Origin: Amorphoplanes digitatis
GTDB lineage: Bacteria > Actinomycetota > Actinomycetes > Mycobacteriales > Micromonosporaceae
NCBI RefSeq assembly: GCF_014205335.1
Contig: NZ_JACHNH010000001.1
Location: 7,000,501 to 7,064,500, forward strand
Length of the DNA stretch: 64,000 nt
Direction of reading: 5' to 3'
The notes under the pieces are model-generated. The model was not told the DNA's origin. It worked only from the letters and a program-made list of their open reading frames with translations, and did no database searches. Each line of letters opens with the position of its first letter. Within the stretch, counting starts at the first letter, position 1. Below are positions 23,528 through 31,789 of the stretch, one piece after another. The position numbers and the translations under genes were made by a program.

Positions 23528-24499
23528 ATGACGGCGCTTCCCGGCCCGGTCGCGGTAGCGGCGTGGATCGCGGTGACCGTGACCGCCCCGCTGCTGTTCT
23601 ACGACGCCACGCAGCGGTGGGAGGAGAACCAGGCGGCCTCGAACGCCCTGGGCTGGACCCTGGCGGCGGTGCCGGTGCTCGCCGCCTTGGTGTCCGCGCG
23701 CTGGACCCGGCGCCGGTCCGTCCCGGCTTTCCTTACCGCGACCGCAGTCGGCGCGTTGATCACCGCGGTGTTCCTGGCCGGGACCATGGCCTGGTACCGG
23801 TGGATCGTCCCGCTCGACGGGGCCGGCCTGCCCGAGCGCGGCCGGCCTCCCGTCGACTGGTCGAACTTCTGGTGGACCGGACTGCTGCTGGCGGTCGCCG
23901 GCGCCGTGATCGGCTATCCGATCGGCCTGAAGCACGCGACCCGCGCCGACCCGCCGGCGCGGCGGGGCTACGCCGTCGGCGCGATCGTCGCCGTGGCGGG
24001 CGCGCTGCTGGCCCCGATGACCGTGCGGCTGGGCGCGGAGGACAGCACCATCCGGTACGACGAGGGCGGGTACGGCGGGACGGGGCAGTTCGCGACTCAG
24101 CCCGGCGGCAAGCCGGGGGTCCTGGAGCTGCCCGCGGCCGGCCGCTACGCGATCATGGCCGTGGGTCCCACGCCGAAGGTGCCGGACTGCGTGGTCCTCG
24201 ACGGCGGGCAGGCCCGGCGGCCGGTCGAGCGGGTCAGCATCCCGCCCGGTGATTACGGTGGCGACGCCGCGACATTCGCCTGGGTCGCCACCTTCGAGGT
24301 ACCCGGGCCGGGCACCTACACGATGACCTGCCATGACCAGGGGGAATACACCGTCGGCGAGGTACCGCGTATCCGCGGCGCGGTCGCCACGCTGATCCAC
24401 TGGCCAGTCATGGTGATCATGCTGCTGGGCAGCGTCCCCGGCCTGCTCATCATCGCGAACACGTTCCGGCGCGGCGCCGGGCGAGCGAGCCGGGATTGA
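23528..24499 (+). CDS. Multi-pass membrane protein, unknown
   Basis: A 323-residue protein with N-terminal membrane helices (about 8-24, 38-52, 62-84, 116-134, 148-165), then a roughly 115-residue extracytoplasmic domain that looks beta-rich (GVLELPAAGRYAIMAVGPTP, TYTMTCHDQGEYTV), then a last helix (VMVIMLLGSVPGLLIIAN) and a short basic end. ATG 23528 has GGAG 5 bases upstream; an ATG 12 bases earlier does not. No family is recognised. It lies between two hairpin terminators, so it is monocistronic. Confidence 0.75.
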   Translation: MTALPGPVAVAAWIAVTVTAPLLFYDATQRWEENQAASNALGWTLAAVPVLAALVSARWTRRRSVPAFLTATAVGALITAVFLAGTMAWYRWIVPLDGAGLPERGRPPVDWSNFWWTGLLLAVAGAVIGYPIGLKHATRADPPARRGYAVGAIVAVAGALLAPMTVRLGAEDSTIRYDEGGYGGTGQFATQPGGKPGVLELPAAGRYAIMAVGPTPKVPDCVVLDGGQARRPVERVSIPPGDYGGDAATFAWVATFEVPGPGTYTMTCHDQGEYTVGEVPRIRGAVATLIHWPVMVIMLLGSVPGLLIIANTFRRGAGRASRD

Positions 24500-24502
24500 A
24501 AA

Positions 24503-24535
24503 GGCGGCCCACCTCGCCGAGCGAAGTGGGCCGCC
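24503..24535. terminator. Bidirectional terminator between convergent genes
   Basis: Arms GGCGGCCCAC and GTGGGCCGCC, 13-base loop, placed 4 bases after the stop of the plus-strand membrane gene and 12 bases after the stop of the minus-strand LPVTG gene. Confidence 0.75.
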
Positions 24536-24546
24536 GGTGCGTCCGG

Positions 24547-25482
24547 TCAGTTGGAGCTGACGAAGCGGGTGCGCCGCCGCCGTGCCGTCAGGAACGCGGC
24601 GCCGCCGATGACCACCAGGCCGAGGCCCGTGCCGACGACCAGCGCCGCGTTGGAGCCGGTGACCGGCAGGCCACCGCCCTCTCCCGGTGCGGGCGCGGCG
24701 GTTGCCGTCGGTACCGGCGTGGCGCTGGCACTGGCACTGGGGGTCGTGGGTGCGGCGGTGGGCTCGCCGTTTCGCTTGAGCTTGAACGTGACCGTCGCCG
24801 GCTTCGCGCTGATGTTCGTCTGCGCGCCCGTCACCTCGGCCGTCCACCCCTGCGGCGTCTTGATCCGCAGCGCGTAGATGCCCGCCGGGACCGCCTTCAA
24901 CGTGGCGACGCCGTTGGCGTCCGTGGTCAGCTCGGTGGAGAGGTTCCCCGGGCTGCTGGTCTTCTCGTCGACGGTGATCTTCGCGCCCGCGACGCCGGCG
25001 CCGGTGGACTCGTCACGCGCGTACACGGTCAGATCGCCCAGCCGGCCCGGCACGCGAATGCTGCGGTACGCGACGTTGTCGTTGCTGTTCCCGCCCTCGT
25101 TCGTGGCGCGGAGGAAGTAGAGGACCTGGACGTAGCCGTCGTCGAACGCCCGCTGCGGCACCACGCCGGTGCGGGTGAAGACCTTCGACTCGCCCGGCGC
25201 CACGTCGAACTTCGCGTTGTCCGCGATCGGGGGCGAGGTCCAGTCGAGAGCGTCGTCCCATTCCCGGACGACGGATGCGTCCGTGGCGGTGGCCGTGCCG
25301 TTGTTCGTCACCGTGACGGTGACCGTGATGGACTCGCCGACCTTGCCGAGGTCGGTGCTGAAAGCGATCGCCGTCCTCAGATCGGACTTCGCTTCGTCCG
25401 CGTAGGCGGGCGCGCCGAGCGCGACCAACCCGAGACCGGCACTTACCGCGAGTGCTGCCCTCGCTGCTTTCCGCAGAACCAT
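24547..25482 (-). CDS. LPXTG-type cell-wall-anchored protein
   Basis: Secreted surface protein of 311 residues. It has a signal peptide (MVLRKAARAALAVSAGLGL, cleavage after APAYA), a CARDB/DUF11-like domain about residues 30-135 (VTVTVTNNGTATATDASVV), and a Cna-B/SpaA-like domain about 145-230 (AGAKITVDEKTSSPGNLSTE, LKAVPAGIYALRI). There is a Pro/Thr/Ala spacer, then the sortase signal LPVTG, a hydrophobic helix and the basic tail RRRRTRF. ATG 25482 has GGGAG 9 bases upstream. A sortase would attach it to peptidoglycan; none is encoded in the window. The role is unknown, possibly adhesion or spore/hypha surface. Confidence 0.85.
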   Translation of the reverse strand: MVLRKAARAALAVSAGLGLVALGAPAYADEAKSDLRTAIAFSTDLGKVGESITVTVTVTNNGTATATDASVVREWDDALDWTSPPIADNAKFDVAPGESKVFTRTGVVPQRAFDDGYVQVLYFLRATNEGGNSNDNVAYRSIRVPGRLGDLTVYARDESTGAGVAGAKITVDEKTSSPGNLSTELTTDANGVATLKAVPAGIYALRIKTPQGWTAEVTGAQTNISAKPATVTFKLKRNGEPTAAPTTPSASASATPVPTATAAPAPGEGGGLPVTGSNAALVVGTGLGLVVIGGAAFLTARRRRTRFVSSN

Positions 25483-25586
25483 CGCTTTTTCTCCCCATGA
25501 TCGGTCGTCAAGTCCGCCGGGGAGCATATAGGCGACGACTGATGACCGCTACCGGCCCACATCGGGGGCTCGCAGGAGGTGCGAGG

Positions 25587-25850
25587 TCATTCTTCGTCGT
25601 CCCATTGCGACACCAACTTCTGCCTCAGTACCTCCACCTGAACGGTGAGCGCACCCAGGAGTTCCTCCAGGTTGAGAGGGTTCGTCGTTCTGAATGACCA
25701 AGAGTGGCCCCCGTCCTCATCCAGGCATTTGATCAGGACGAAAGCTTCGAGCGGCGTCCATCCCGCCTCCAGCGGGTGGAGCGCAAAACCCGGAAGCGCC
25801 TCGCCGATGGGAATCCTCACGTCATCCGACACCCGGCTATCGGACCACAT
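25587..25850 (-). CDS. Hypothetical protein (87 aa)
   Basis: Small acidic protein containing LEAFVLIKCLDEDGGHSWSF and an amphipathic helix near the end (LEELLGALTVQVEVLRQKLV). No family recognised. It begins 32 bases after the stop of the preceding same-strand gene, which suggests a two-gene operon. The ribosome site before ATG 25850 is weak; GTG 25832 is an alternative start. Confidence 0.5.
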   Translation of the reverse strand: MWSDSRVSDDVRIPIGEALPGFALHPLEAGWTPLEAFVLIKCLDEDGGHSWSFRTTNPLNLEELLGALTVQVEVLRQKLVSQWDDEE

Positions 25851-25881
25851 CGGCCCGTGCCCGAGCGGACCACACGCCCGG

Positions 25882-26460
25882 TCAGCCTCGTACCCCGGCT
25901 TCCAGTTGGCCGATCATCGGGGTCAGGAGTTCGTTGAGTTCCCGAACGAGCACGGCGACTGCTCTGCGCGCCGCGGGCACCACCGAACTGTTCGGACCGT
26001 CTGGGGCCGGAGGCAGATCGTCAAGGGGGACCGGCGCTTCCACTTGCAGCATCGCTCGTAGATGCGGGCTCCGCGTCAGGTCCTGTTGCGTCGGTGTCGT
26101 GTACTGACCGAACAGCTGCGGCCAGTCTCGCCAACCTCGGTCACGCTGCCATTGCTTGGTCCAGGTCAGTTCAGCCGGCCACCGGGAGATCACCGTCACC
26201 GCACAGGCCATGCCCCCGTCCCACGCGTTCCGCGTACAGGTCGCCGAGACGATTCGCCGGTGCCAGCGGACGTAGCCCGGTGACAGCTCGGTGGCCAATC
26301 GCCACGCTGTCGCGGCGAAGCCGACCGGCGCGATGTCGCCCCAGGTGTCGGCAAAGACATCGATACGCGCGAGCACCTCGGCCTCGTAGCGGCCGCGCCC
26401 GGCGGTGCCGTGCTCCCGGTCGAAATGCTCGTCGAGCCAGAAGGCGCGCGGTTCAGGCAT
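25882..26460 (-). CDS. Hypothetical protein (192 aa)
   Basis: Soluble protein rich in Trp and charged residues, starting MPEPRAFWLDEHFDREHG, with WLDEHFDREHGTAGRGRYEA and TWTKQWQRDRGWRDWPQLFG. No family recognised. ATG 26460 has GGAGG 7 bases upstream, so translation is well supported. It is probably cotranscribed with the 87-residue gene that follows. Codon use is less extreme in G+C than the backbone genes, consistent with acquired DNA. Confidence 0.6.
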   Translation of the reverse strand: MPEPRAFWLDEHFDREHGTAGRGRYEAEVLARIDVFADTWGDIAPVGFAATAWRLATELSPGYVRWHRRIVSATCTRNAWDGGMACAVTVISRWPAELTWTKQWQRDRGWRDWPQLFGQYTTPTQQDLTRSPHLRAMLQVEAPVPLDDLPPAPDGPNSSVVPAARRAVAVLVRELNELLTPMIGQLEAGVRG

Positions 26461-26682
26461 CCCTATCCCTCCGAGGCTGTCGCGTGCATCACGTCGTCCT
26501 CACCAGTGCGGTCTACCACGAACCGTACGTCTGCCGGCCCCGCTTCCAACTCATGAGAGATCGCCTAACGCTGGTGTGCGAGTTTCCGCTTCTGCCGAAT
26601 TGAGTGCACGCGGTCATTACCTAAAAGGCGTGTTCATTGAACAGCCGGGAAACGAACTAAGAATGGCCGGCCGCCGCGGGAA

Positions 26683-26710
26683 CCGCGGCGGGACAGCAGT
26701 CCCGCCGCGG
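26683..26710 (-). terminator. Terminator of the secreted-protein gene
   Basis: Arms CCGCGGCGGGAC and GTCCCGCCGCGG, loop AGCA, 18 bases downstream of the gene that ends at 26728. The 222 bases from 26461 to 26682 show no supported gene. Confidence 0.75.
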
Positions 26711-26727
26711 TCGGGTTTACCCGTCGG

Positions 26728-27216
26728 TCAGCACCGGAACCAGGAGCCCCAGCCCGGGCCGGCGTTGCGGGTCGAGCACCAGATGCTGTTCGAGCCCGCG
26801 ACGTAGACGCTTACGCCGCGCCGGCCGTCGTTGGAGTAGTACGCGGTCCAGGTATCGTCGGCCCGACCATTGTTCGGCATCTGCTTCCACCCGCCGGATC
26901 CCGGCCAGGCGTGCCAGATGGTCCGGCCGGGGGCAATGCCGAAGCACTCATCGGTGCTCGTGCCGGCGTCCTCCCAGTCGACAAGCAGGAGGTAAGAACC
27001 GTCCTTGAACGTGCCGGTGTAGCCGAAGCAGACGGCGTCATAGCTCAGGGTGCCGACACCTCCGGATACCGGAACCTTGGTGACGTGCGGGGCCGCGGCC
27101 CCGGACGCCGGCCTCGGATCCGCTGCTGTGACGTCCGCGTGCGCTGCGGACCCGGTGGTGAGCATGGCACCCAGCAGCAGCACCGCTGACATGAGTCGCA
27201 CAATCGCTATTTTCAT
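26728..27216 (-). CDS. Small secreted protein, unknown
   Basis: A 162-residue exported protein. The signal peptide MKIAIVRLMSAVLLLGAMLT ends at an AHA-like site near residue 27. The mature part is Trp/Gly/Tyr-rich with four cysteines (VCFGYTG, ECFGIAPG, IWCSTRN, WFRC), probably two disulfides. ATG 27216 has GGGGGA about 5 bases upstream; an earlier in-frame ATG lacks one. No family recognised. The layout resembles secreted actinobacterial peptidase-inhibitor-like or lectin-like small proteins, but no motif decides. From 27217 to 27479 I see nothing. Confidence 0.68.
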   Translation of the reverse strand: MKIAIVRLMSAVLLLGAMLTTGSAAHADVTAADPRPASGAAAPHVTKVPVSGGVGTLSYDAVCFGYTGTFKDGSYLLLVDWEDAGTSTDECFGIAPGRTIWHAWPGSGGWKQMPNNGRADDTWTAYYSNDGRRGVSVYVAGSNSIWCSTRNAGPGWGSWFRC

Positions 27217-27479
27217 ACTGTCCCCCGTTTCTGTCGCCGCATGATTGCGATCGACGGACATCACTTTACTGCAATCGTCCGCATTGGAGTGTTGTCTGGC
27301 GCGAATGTCGTCATGGCGACAGAGGATGCGCCATATGAGTCATCGAGATGTGCGGGCAACGCTCACGAACCCCCGCTGCGCGAAATCCGAAGCCGGGACC
27401 TCAACGAACCACGAAGCAGGCACCTTCTCCGTGGGCCAAGAGGAGCCGTCGTCCGTCGTGCTGATGACGGTAGGCCCGA

Positions 27480-27668
27480 ATGCTGCAGTTCGAAGCCCTG
27501 ATCACCACCGCCCGGCTCTCGCCCAACGCCGCAGTCAGCCTGCGCGACGTTCAGATCGCCGCCCGCCACGCCGACCCGCGTACCACCATGCGCTACGACC
27601 GGGCCCGCAAGAACCTCGACCGGCACCCCAACTACATCCTCGCCGCCTATATGGCATCCGGCACGTGA
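27480..27668 (+). pseudogene. C-terminal remnant of a tyrosine recombinase
   Basis: The frame ends with LRDVQIAARHADPRTTMRYD, then RARKNLDRHPNYILAAYM. This is the end of XerC/phage-type integrases: the distal His in ARHADPRTT and the catalytic Tyr in TMRYDRA. The preceding residues up to 27480 are not family-like, and the catalytic Arg boxes are absent, so only the last 45 or so codons remain. It is a relic of a lost integrative element. Confidence 0.7.
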
Positions 27669-27718
27669 TCACTCAACACGCGGAACTGGCCGATGAGAGT
27701 ACGCAGCCTGGTAGCTGT

Positions 27719-28469
27719 CTACCGCCACCAGTCGGTTTCGCGGATTGGGCGCAGCGTGATGTCGAACGTCTCCGCGAACCATCGAGCCAGCTGTGTCTCC
27801 ATGACAAGATGTTCGCTGGCCGCATGCGACACCCCGACGAGCGTCATGCGTGTGGCGGCTGCGAAACTCTCCACCTCTGCGAACTTGCGGCGGCCGTAGT
27901 CGCCCTCGATGCGTACGTGCAGTTCGCCGGTCAGGTAGACCTGCGCACCGAGCTTTTCCGCAGCAGCCATCTCATCGACGTGGTCACCGATGCCGCCGAC
28001 AACCGCAATGCGGGTTACATCCTCGCGCAATGTGCCCTCCACCTCGACGATGTCCACCCCGAACAGGCCCCGCACCTGGTCCACGAGCATGTCACTCGTC
28101 GTGGGTGCAACGTCAGCGATGTGTCCGGCGTAGCCGTCTCCGTAGGGCCAGAAGTGATCCACGAGGGTGCCGTCCAGCGCCTCGACAATGGCCGCAGCAG
28201 TACCGACCTTCACCGAGATGTCCATCGGGGCATGACAGGCATACATTGACAGCTGCCGGGCGGTGATGGCCTGCAGATGTGCTGTCGCGATCGGAACGAA
28301 ACCTTCGGCCCAGGTGTCGTGCTCAGGTGATCCGTTGCGTATGTCGCCGCCAATCAACTCCCACCTCGTCGTACACCTGCGGCACATGTCTGCTCATTGC
28401 GGCATCCGGGGCCGCCGTGTCGAGTTCGAAAAGCACGTCCAGGGCGTCAGTAACGTGATCGAGCTTCAT
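27719..28469 (-). pseudogene. Nif3-like dinuclear metal-centre protein, frameshifted
   Basis: The 3' frame (28387-27719) has Nif3 features: YACHAPMDISV (metal His), VVGGIGDHVDEM, VYLTGELHVRIE and LVGVSHAASEHLV (His/Glu ligands). The family's N-terminus, MKLDHVTDALDVLFELDT and VYDEVGVDW, lies in another frame from ATG 28469, with the switch around 28330-28350. The total span is not a multiple of three, which fits a single indel. Nif3 proteins are toroid hexamers of uncertain role. It could still be made from an internal start, but the N-terminal metal-site half would be lost. Confidence 0.6.
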
Positions 28470-28684
28470 CCGCATCGACGCACTGTAGGGGTTTACCGAC
28501 CCGCGAGTCATCCGGAATGTGCCGGGAGCGGGCTGTGGTGGCAGACCTTGAGCGACCACATGACACATGCCCGATTGCCCAAGGCAACCACCTCGGCTGC
28601 CGAGTTGCACCATTCCCGGATCTAAGATCTGTCCCGGCTGATGCTTACACGGTGGAGCGCTTCGCGTGTGGCTGACGAGTGTCG

Positions 28685-29410
28685 TCAGCGTCGTCGACGG
28701 GGCTGGTGGACGGATAACGGTTTCAGGTCCTCATGGCACAGTCGGTCTGCGATGGCCTGGGCCTGAACAGCCGGATCAGTACCGTCGACAGGAAAGGTGA
28801 TGTGGTATCGGCCCGGCATGGTGTATCGCTGCCCGGTCGGGTCCCGGGCGTAGTAGCCGATCTCGACCACGTCCGGGCGGTCCCGCGGCGCGCGGATCGT
28901 TGGGTAACCGCGTATCCAGGATCCGTAGTCCTGGCCCTGCTGGTAGCTCCCGGGGAGCAACATGGCCTGGAAATTCTCGGCAACCGATCGTGCCGGCCAC
29001 ATCCGGTTGGCCCGCTCGGTCGCTTGGGCAATCTCCTGGGCGTAAGTCAGCGGGTCGAACCGGAAGGTACCCAGCCCGAGCTCCGCTCCCTCCTTGAGCA
29101 CCGTGCGGATGTCGATCAGACGCCAGCAGTCCCAGATCACCTCGAGGCCGGCTTGATGAATGCGGACGGTAAGTCGGTCCTCGGACATGTCGGATCCGCC
29201 TACCGCGACCTCTCGGGCTTCCGCTGAGGCAGCGAGCCCATTCGGCCCGAGCAAGAACGACGGCATGAATCCGGCCACCGGCTGCCCGTGAAAGCCGTCC
29301 GGCGGATACGCCGCCGCAACCACGTCCAGGCCGTTGACGAGGATCCGCATACGGTGCGACGTGAACCGGGAAGGAAACAGCAGCGGTTCCAGCCTCAGAT
29401 CATCGAGCAC
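28685..29410 (-). CDS. Hypothetical protein (241 aa)
   Basis: Soluble protein of unknown function. An N-terminal segment MRILVNGLDVVAAAYPPDGF follows about 20 leader residues; the middle has VRIHQAGLEVIWDCWRLI, and the C-terminal part YTMPGRYHITFPVDG. The start is uncertain: GTG 29410 (used) or ATG 29350. No ribosome site is clear. It is flanked by the broken Nif3-like gene and glnA. The 264 bases between it and glnA hold no gene. Confidence 0.5.
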   Translation of the reverse strand: MLDDLRLEPLLFPSRFTSHRMRILVNGLDVVAAAYPPDGFHGQPVAGFMPSFLLGPNGLAASAEAREVAVGGSDMSEDRLTVRIHQAGLEVIWDCWRLIDIRTVLKEGAELGLGTFRFDPLTYAQEIAQATERANRMWPARSVAENFQAMLLPGSYQQGQDYGSWIRGYPTIRAPRDRPDVVEIGYYARDPTGQRYTMPGRYHITFPVDGTDPAVQAQAIADRLCHEDLKPLSVHQPRRRR

Positions 29411-29674
29411 CGCGGCAGCCTAGCTTTGCAAACCGACTCGCCAACGGCTGACATCAGGACTCGACCCGCTCGGGCGCCGCCACCCACCTCCCAGCTCCCG
29501 TCACCCGCTGTCACCAAACGCACGCGCTCGTTGGTCGACGGTGCGCTCGGGACACGCGAAACGGCGGCCACTCCGGCTGGGAGCCGTTCGTGACCGCCGC
29601 TTCTACGCTTGTGCCGGACTTTTGCCCGCGACCAAGGTCGTTCGCAAACACCCTGGTCAGGGGCTCAAAATCGG

Positions 29675-31099
29675 CTAGACGTTGTAGTACATCTCGAACT
29701 CGTGCGGGGTCGGGCGGAGCCGGACCGGGTCGATTTCGTTGGTGCGCTTGTAGTCGATCCAGGTCGAGATCAGGTCGTCGGTGAAGACGCCGCCTGCGGT
29801 CAGGAACTCGTGGTCGTTCTCGAGGGACTCGAGGACCGCGTCCAGGGAGCCCGGCACCTGCTTGACGTTGCCCCACTCCTCCGGCGGCAGGTCGTACAGG
29901 TCCTTGTCGATCGGGGCCGGGGGCTCGATCTTGTTCTTGATGCCGTCCAGGCCGGCCATCATCTGGGCCGAGAAGGACAGGTACGGGTTGCTCGACGGGT
30001 CCGGCACGCGGAACTCGACGCGCTTCGCCTTCGGGTTGCTGCCCGTCACCGGGATGCGGGTGCAGGCGGAGCGGTTGCGCTGCGAGTAGACCAGGTTGAC
30101 CGGTGCCTCGTAGCCGGGCACCAGGCGCCGGTACGAGTTGACGGTCGGGTTGGTGAACGCGAGCAGCGACGGCGCGTGGTGCAGCAGGCCGCCGATGTAC
30201 CAGCGGGCCGTGTCCGACAGGCCGGCGTAGCCGGTCTCGTCGTAGAACAGCGGCTCGCCGCCCAGCCAGAGGCTCTGGTGGGTGTGCATGCCGGAGCCGT
30301 TGTCGCCGAAGAGCGGCTTCGGCATGAAGGTGGCGGTCTTGCCGTGCTCCCAGGCGGTGTTCTTGATGATGTACTTGAACATCTGCATCTGGTCGCCGGC
30401 GTGCAGCAGCGTCGAGAACTTGTAGTTGATCTCGGCCTGGCCCGCGGTGCCGACCTCGTGGTGCGAGCGCTCGACGGTGAAGCCGACGTCGATCAGGCGG
30501 CGCACCATCGAGTCGCGCAGGTCGGAGTAGTGGTCGAGCGGCGAGACGGGGAAGTAGCCGCCCTTGTACGCGGTCTTGTAGCCCCGGTTGCCACCCTCCT
30601 CGTCCTTGCCGGTGTTCCAGGCGCCCTCGATCGAGTCGATGTAGTAGAACGCCTGGTGTGCCGAGGTCTCGTGGCGGATCGAGTCGAAGATGTAGAACTC
30701 GGCCTCGGCGCCGAAGTACGCCGTGTCGGCGATGCCGCTCGACGCGAGGTAGGTCTCGGCCTTCTTGGCCACGTTGCGCGGGTCGCGGGAGTAGGCCTCG
30801 CGGGTGAACGGGTCGTGGATGAAGAAGTTCAGCGCGAGCGTCTTCTGGATCCGGAACGGGTCGACGAAGGCGGTCGTGACGTCCGGCAGCAGCATCATGT
30901 CGGACTCGTGGATGGCCTGGAACCCGCGGATCGAGGATCCGTCGAAGGCGAGACCGTCGGTGACCACACTGTCGTCGAACGACTCGACCGGCATGTTGAA
31001 GTGCTGCATCACACCGGGCAGGTCACAGAACCGCACGTCGACGAATTTGACGTCCTCGTCCTTGAGGTATCGCAGGAGTTCCTCGGGATTGGCGAACAC
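29675..31099 (-). CDS. glnA: Glutamine synthetase type I (GlnA1)
   Basis: Main ammonium-assimilating enzyme, a dodecamer making glutamine from glutamate, NH3 and ATP. The 474 residues carry the family motifs FDGSSIRGF near 58, GAEAEFYIFD near 130, NGSGMHTHQSLW near 265, and RNRSACTRIPV. Adenylylation site Tyr402 sits in KDLYDLPPEE, so this is the GlnE-regulated GSI-beta enzyme. GTG 31099 was chosen because AGGAGG is 4 bases upstream and the product then starts MFANPEELLRYL like Streptomyces GlnA; the frame is open 5 codons further up. A GlnR-type operator lies about 95 bases upstream. glnE is at 40.4-43.4 kb. Confidence 0.97.
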   Translation of the reverse strand: MFANPEELLRYLKDEDVKFVDVRFCDLPGVMQHFNMPVESFDDSVVTDGLAFDGSSIRGFQAIHESDMMLLPDVTTAFVDPFRIQKTLALNFFIHDPFTREAYSRDPRNVAKKAETYLASSGIADTAYFGAEAEFYIFDSIRHETSAHQAFYYIDSIEGAWNTGKDEEGGNRGYKTAYKGGYFPVSPLDHYSDLRDSMVRRLIDVGFTVERSHHEVGTAGQAEINYKFSTLLHAGDQMQMFKYIIKNTAWEHGKTATFMPKPLFGDNGSGMHTHQSLWLGGEPLFYDETGYAGLSDTARWYIGGLLHHAPSLLAFTNPTVNSYRRLVPGYEAPVNLVYSQRNRSACTRIPVTGSNPKAKRVEFRVPDPSSNPYLSFSAQMMAGLDGIKNKIEPPAPIDKDLYDLPPEEWGNVKQVPGSLDAVLESLENDHEFLTAGGVFTDDLISTWIDYKRTNEIDPVRLRPTPHEFEMYYNV

Positions 31100-31193
31100 A
31101 CGTCCTCCTGGCACAGGATTTGTCGAACCGGGCGGCGTGAGCCGCCACGTGGCTAGGCTGGTCGCGACGCTATGGGTCCGCGGTTGCCCAGGC

Positions 31194-31220
31194 GTATCCC
31201 TATTGTTACCGGCGTGTTAC
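31194..31220 (-). promoter_or_regulatory. GlnR-type operator upstream of glnA
   Basis: On the minus strand three half-sites GTAAC, GTAAC, GATAC are each separated by exactly six bases (31220-31216, 31209-31205, 31198-31194). This matches the gTnAc-n6-GaAAc periodicity of the actinobacterial GlnR box. It points to nitrogen control of glnA, and possibly of the divergent RDD gene. Confidence 0.72.
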
Positions 31221-31322
31221 GGAGCCCCGCGACACCCGGACCCTACCGCCACATGTCACACTTTTCGCGCCGAAACGCCCCCACAGCTTCGTCTCAGCCG
31301 GTCGCCATTACTCTCGCATCCC

Positions 31323-31748
31323 GTGGCGACACCCGCGAACGGCTCTCCGAACCCGCCCGAACGAGCGGCCGCACTCGACCTGACCCGGCTGGGGCCGGCC
31401 CATTTCGGCCGCCGGTTCGCCGCGCTGCTGATCGACTGGGCTTTGTGCCTGGTGATCGCCAGTTTCTACGCCGATCCGCGGGTCGTCGCCTGGCCGCCGG
31501 TGGTCGTGCTGATTCTGTTCAACGCCCTCTTCATCGGCCCCTTCGGACAGACGCCGGGCATGTCGCTGGCCCGGATCCGCTGCGTGTCGGCGGCCGATGG
31601 CGGCGGCATCGGCGTACTCAAGGGGCTGTTGCGCGGCGTGCTGCTGGCGCTGCTGGTGCCGGCGGTCATCATGGACGAGGACCGCCGCGGCCTGCACGAC
31701 CGCGCCGCCGGATCGATAGTCGTCGGCCTGCCGCCCCGCGGCAGGTAG
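31323..31748 (+). CDS. RDD-family membrane protein
   Basis: A 141-residue membrane protein with the RDD pattern: GRRFAALLIDWALCLVI (Arg, then Asp in the first helix), FGQTPGMSLARIRCV, and the final RRGLHDRAAGSIVV (the Asp-Arg pair naming the family). About three to four membrane segments. GTG 31323 is the start. The RDD gene beside glnA is conserved in mycobacteria and Streptomyces; its function there is unknown. It is divergent from glnA. Confidence 0.85.
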   Translation: MATPANGSPNPPERAAALDLTRLGPAHFGRRFAALLIDWALCLVIASFYADPRVVAWPPVVVLILFNALFIGPFGQTPGMSLARIRCVSAADGGGIGVLKGLLRGVLLALLVPAVIMDEDRRGLHDRAAGSIVVGLPPRGR

Positions 31749-31789
31749 GGCGTCCCGGGCGCCGAGCGGGGAGAGAGCAGAATCGACCT

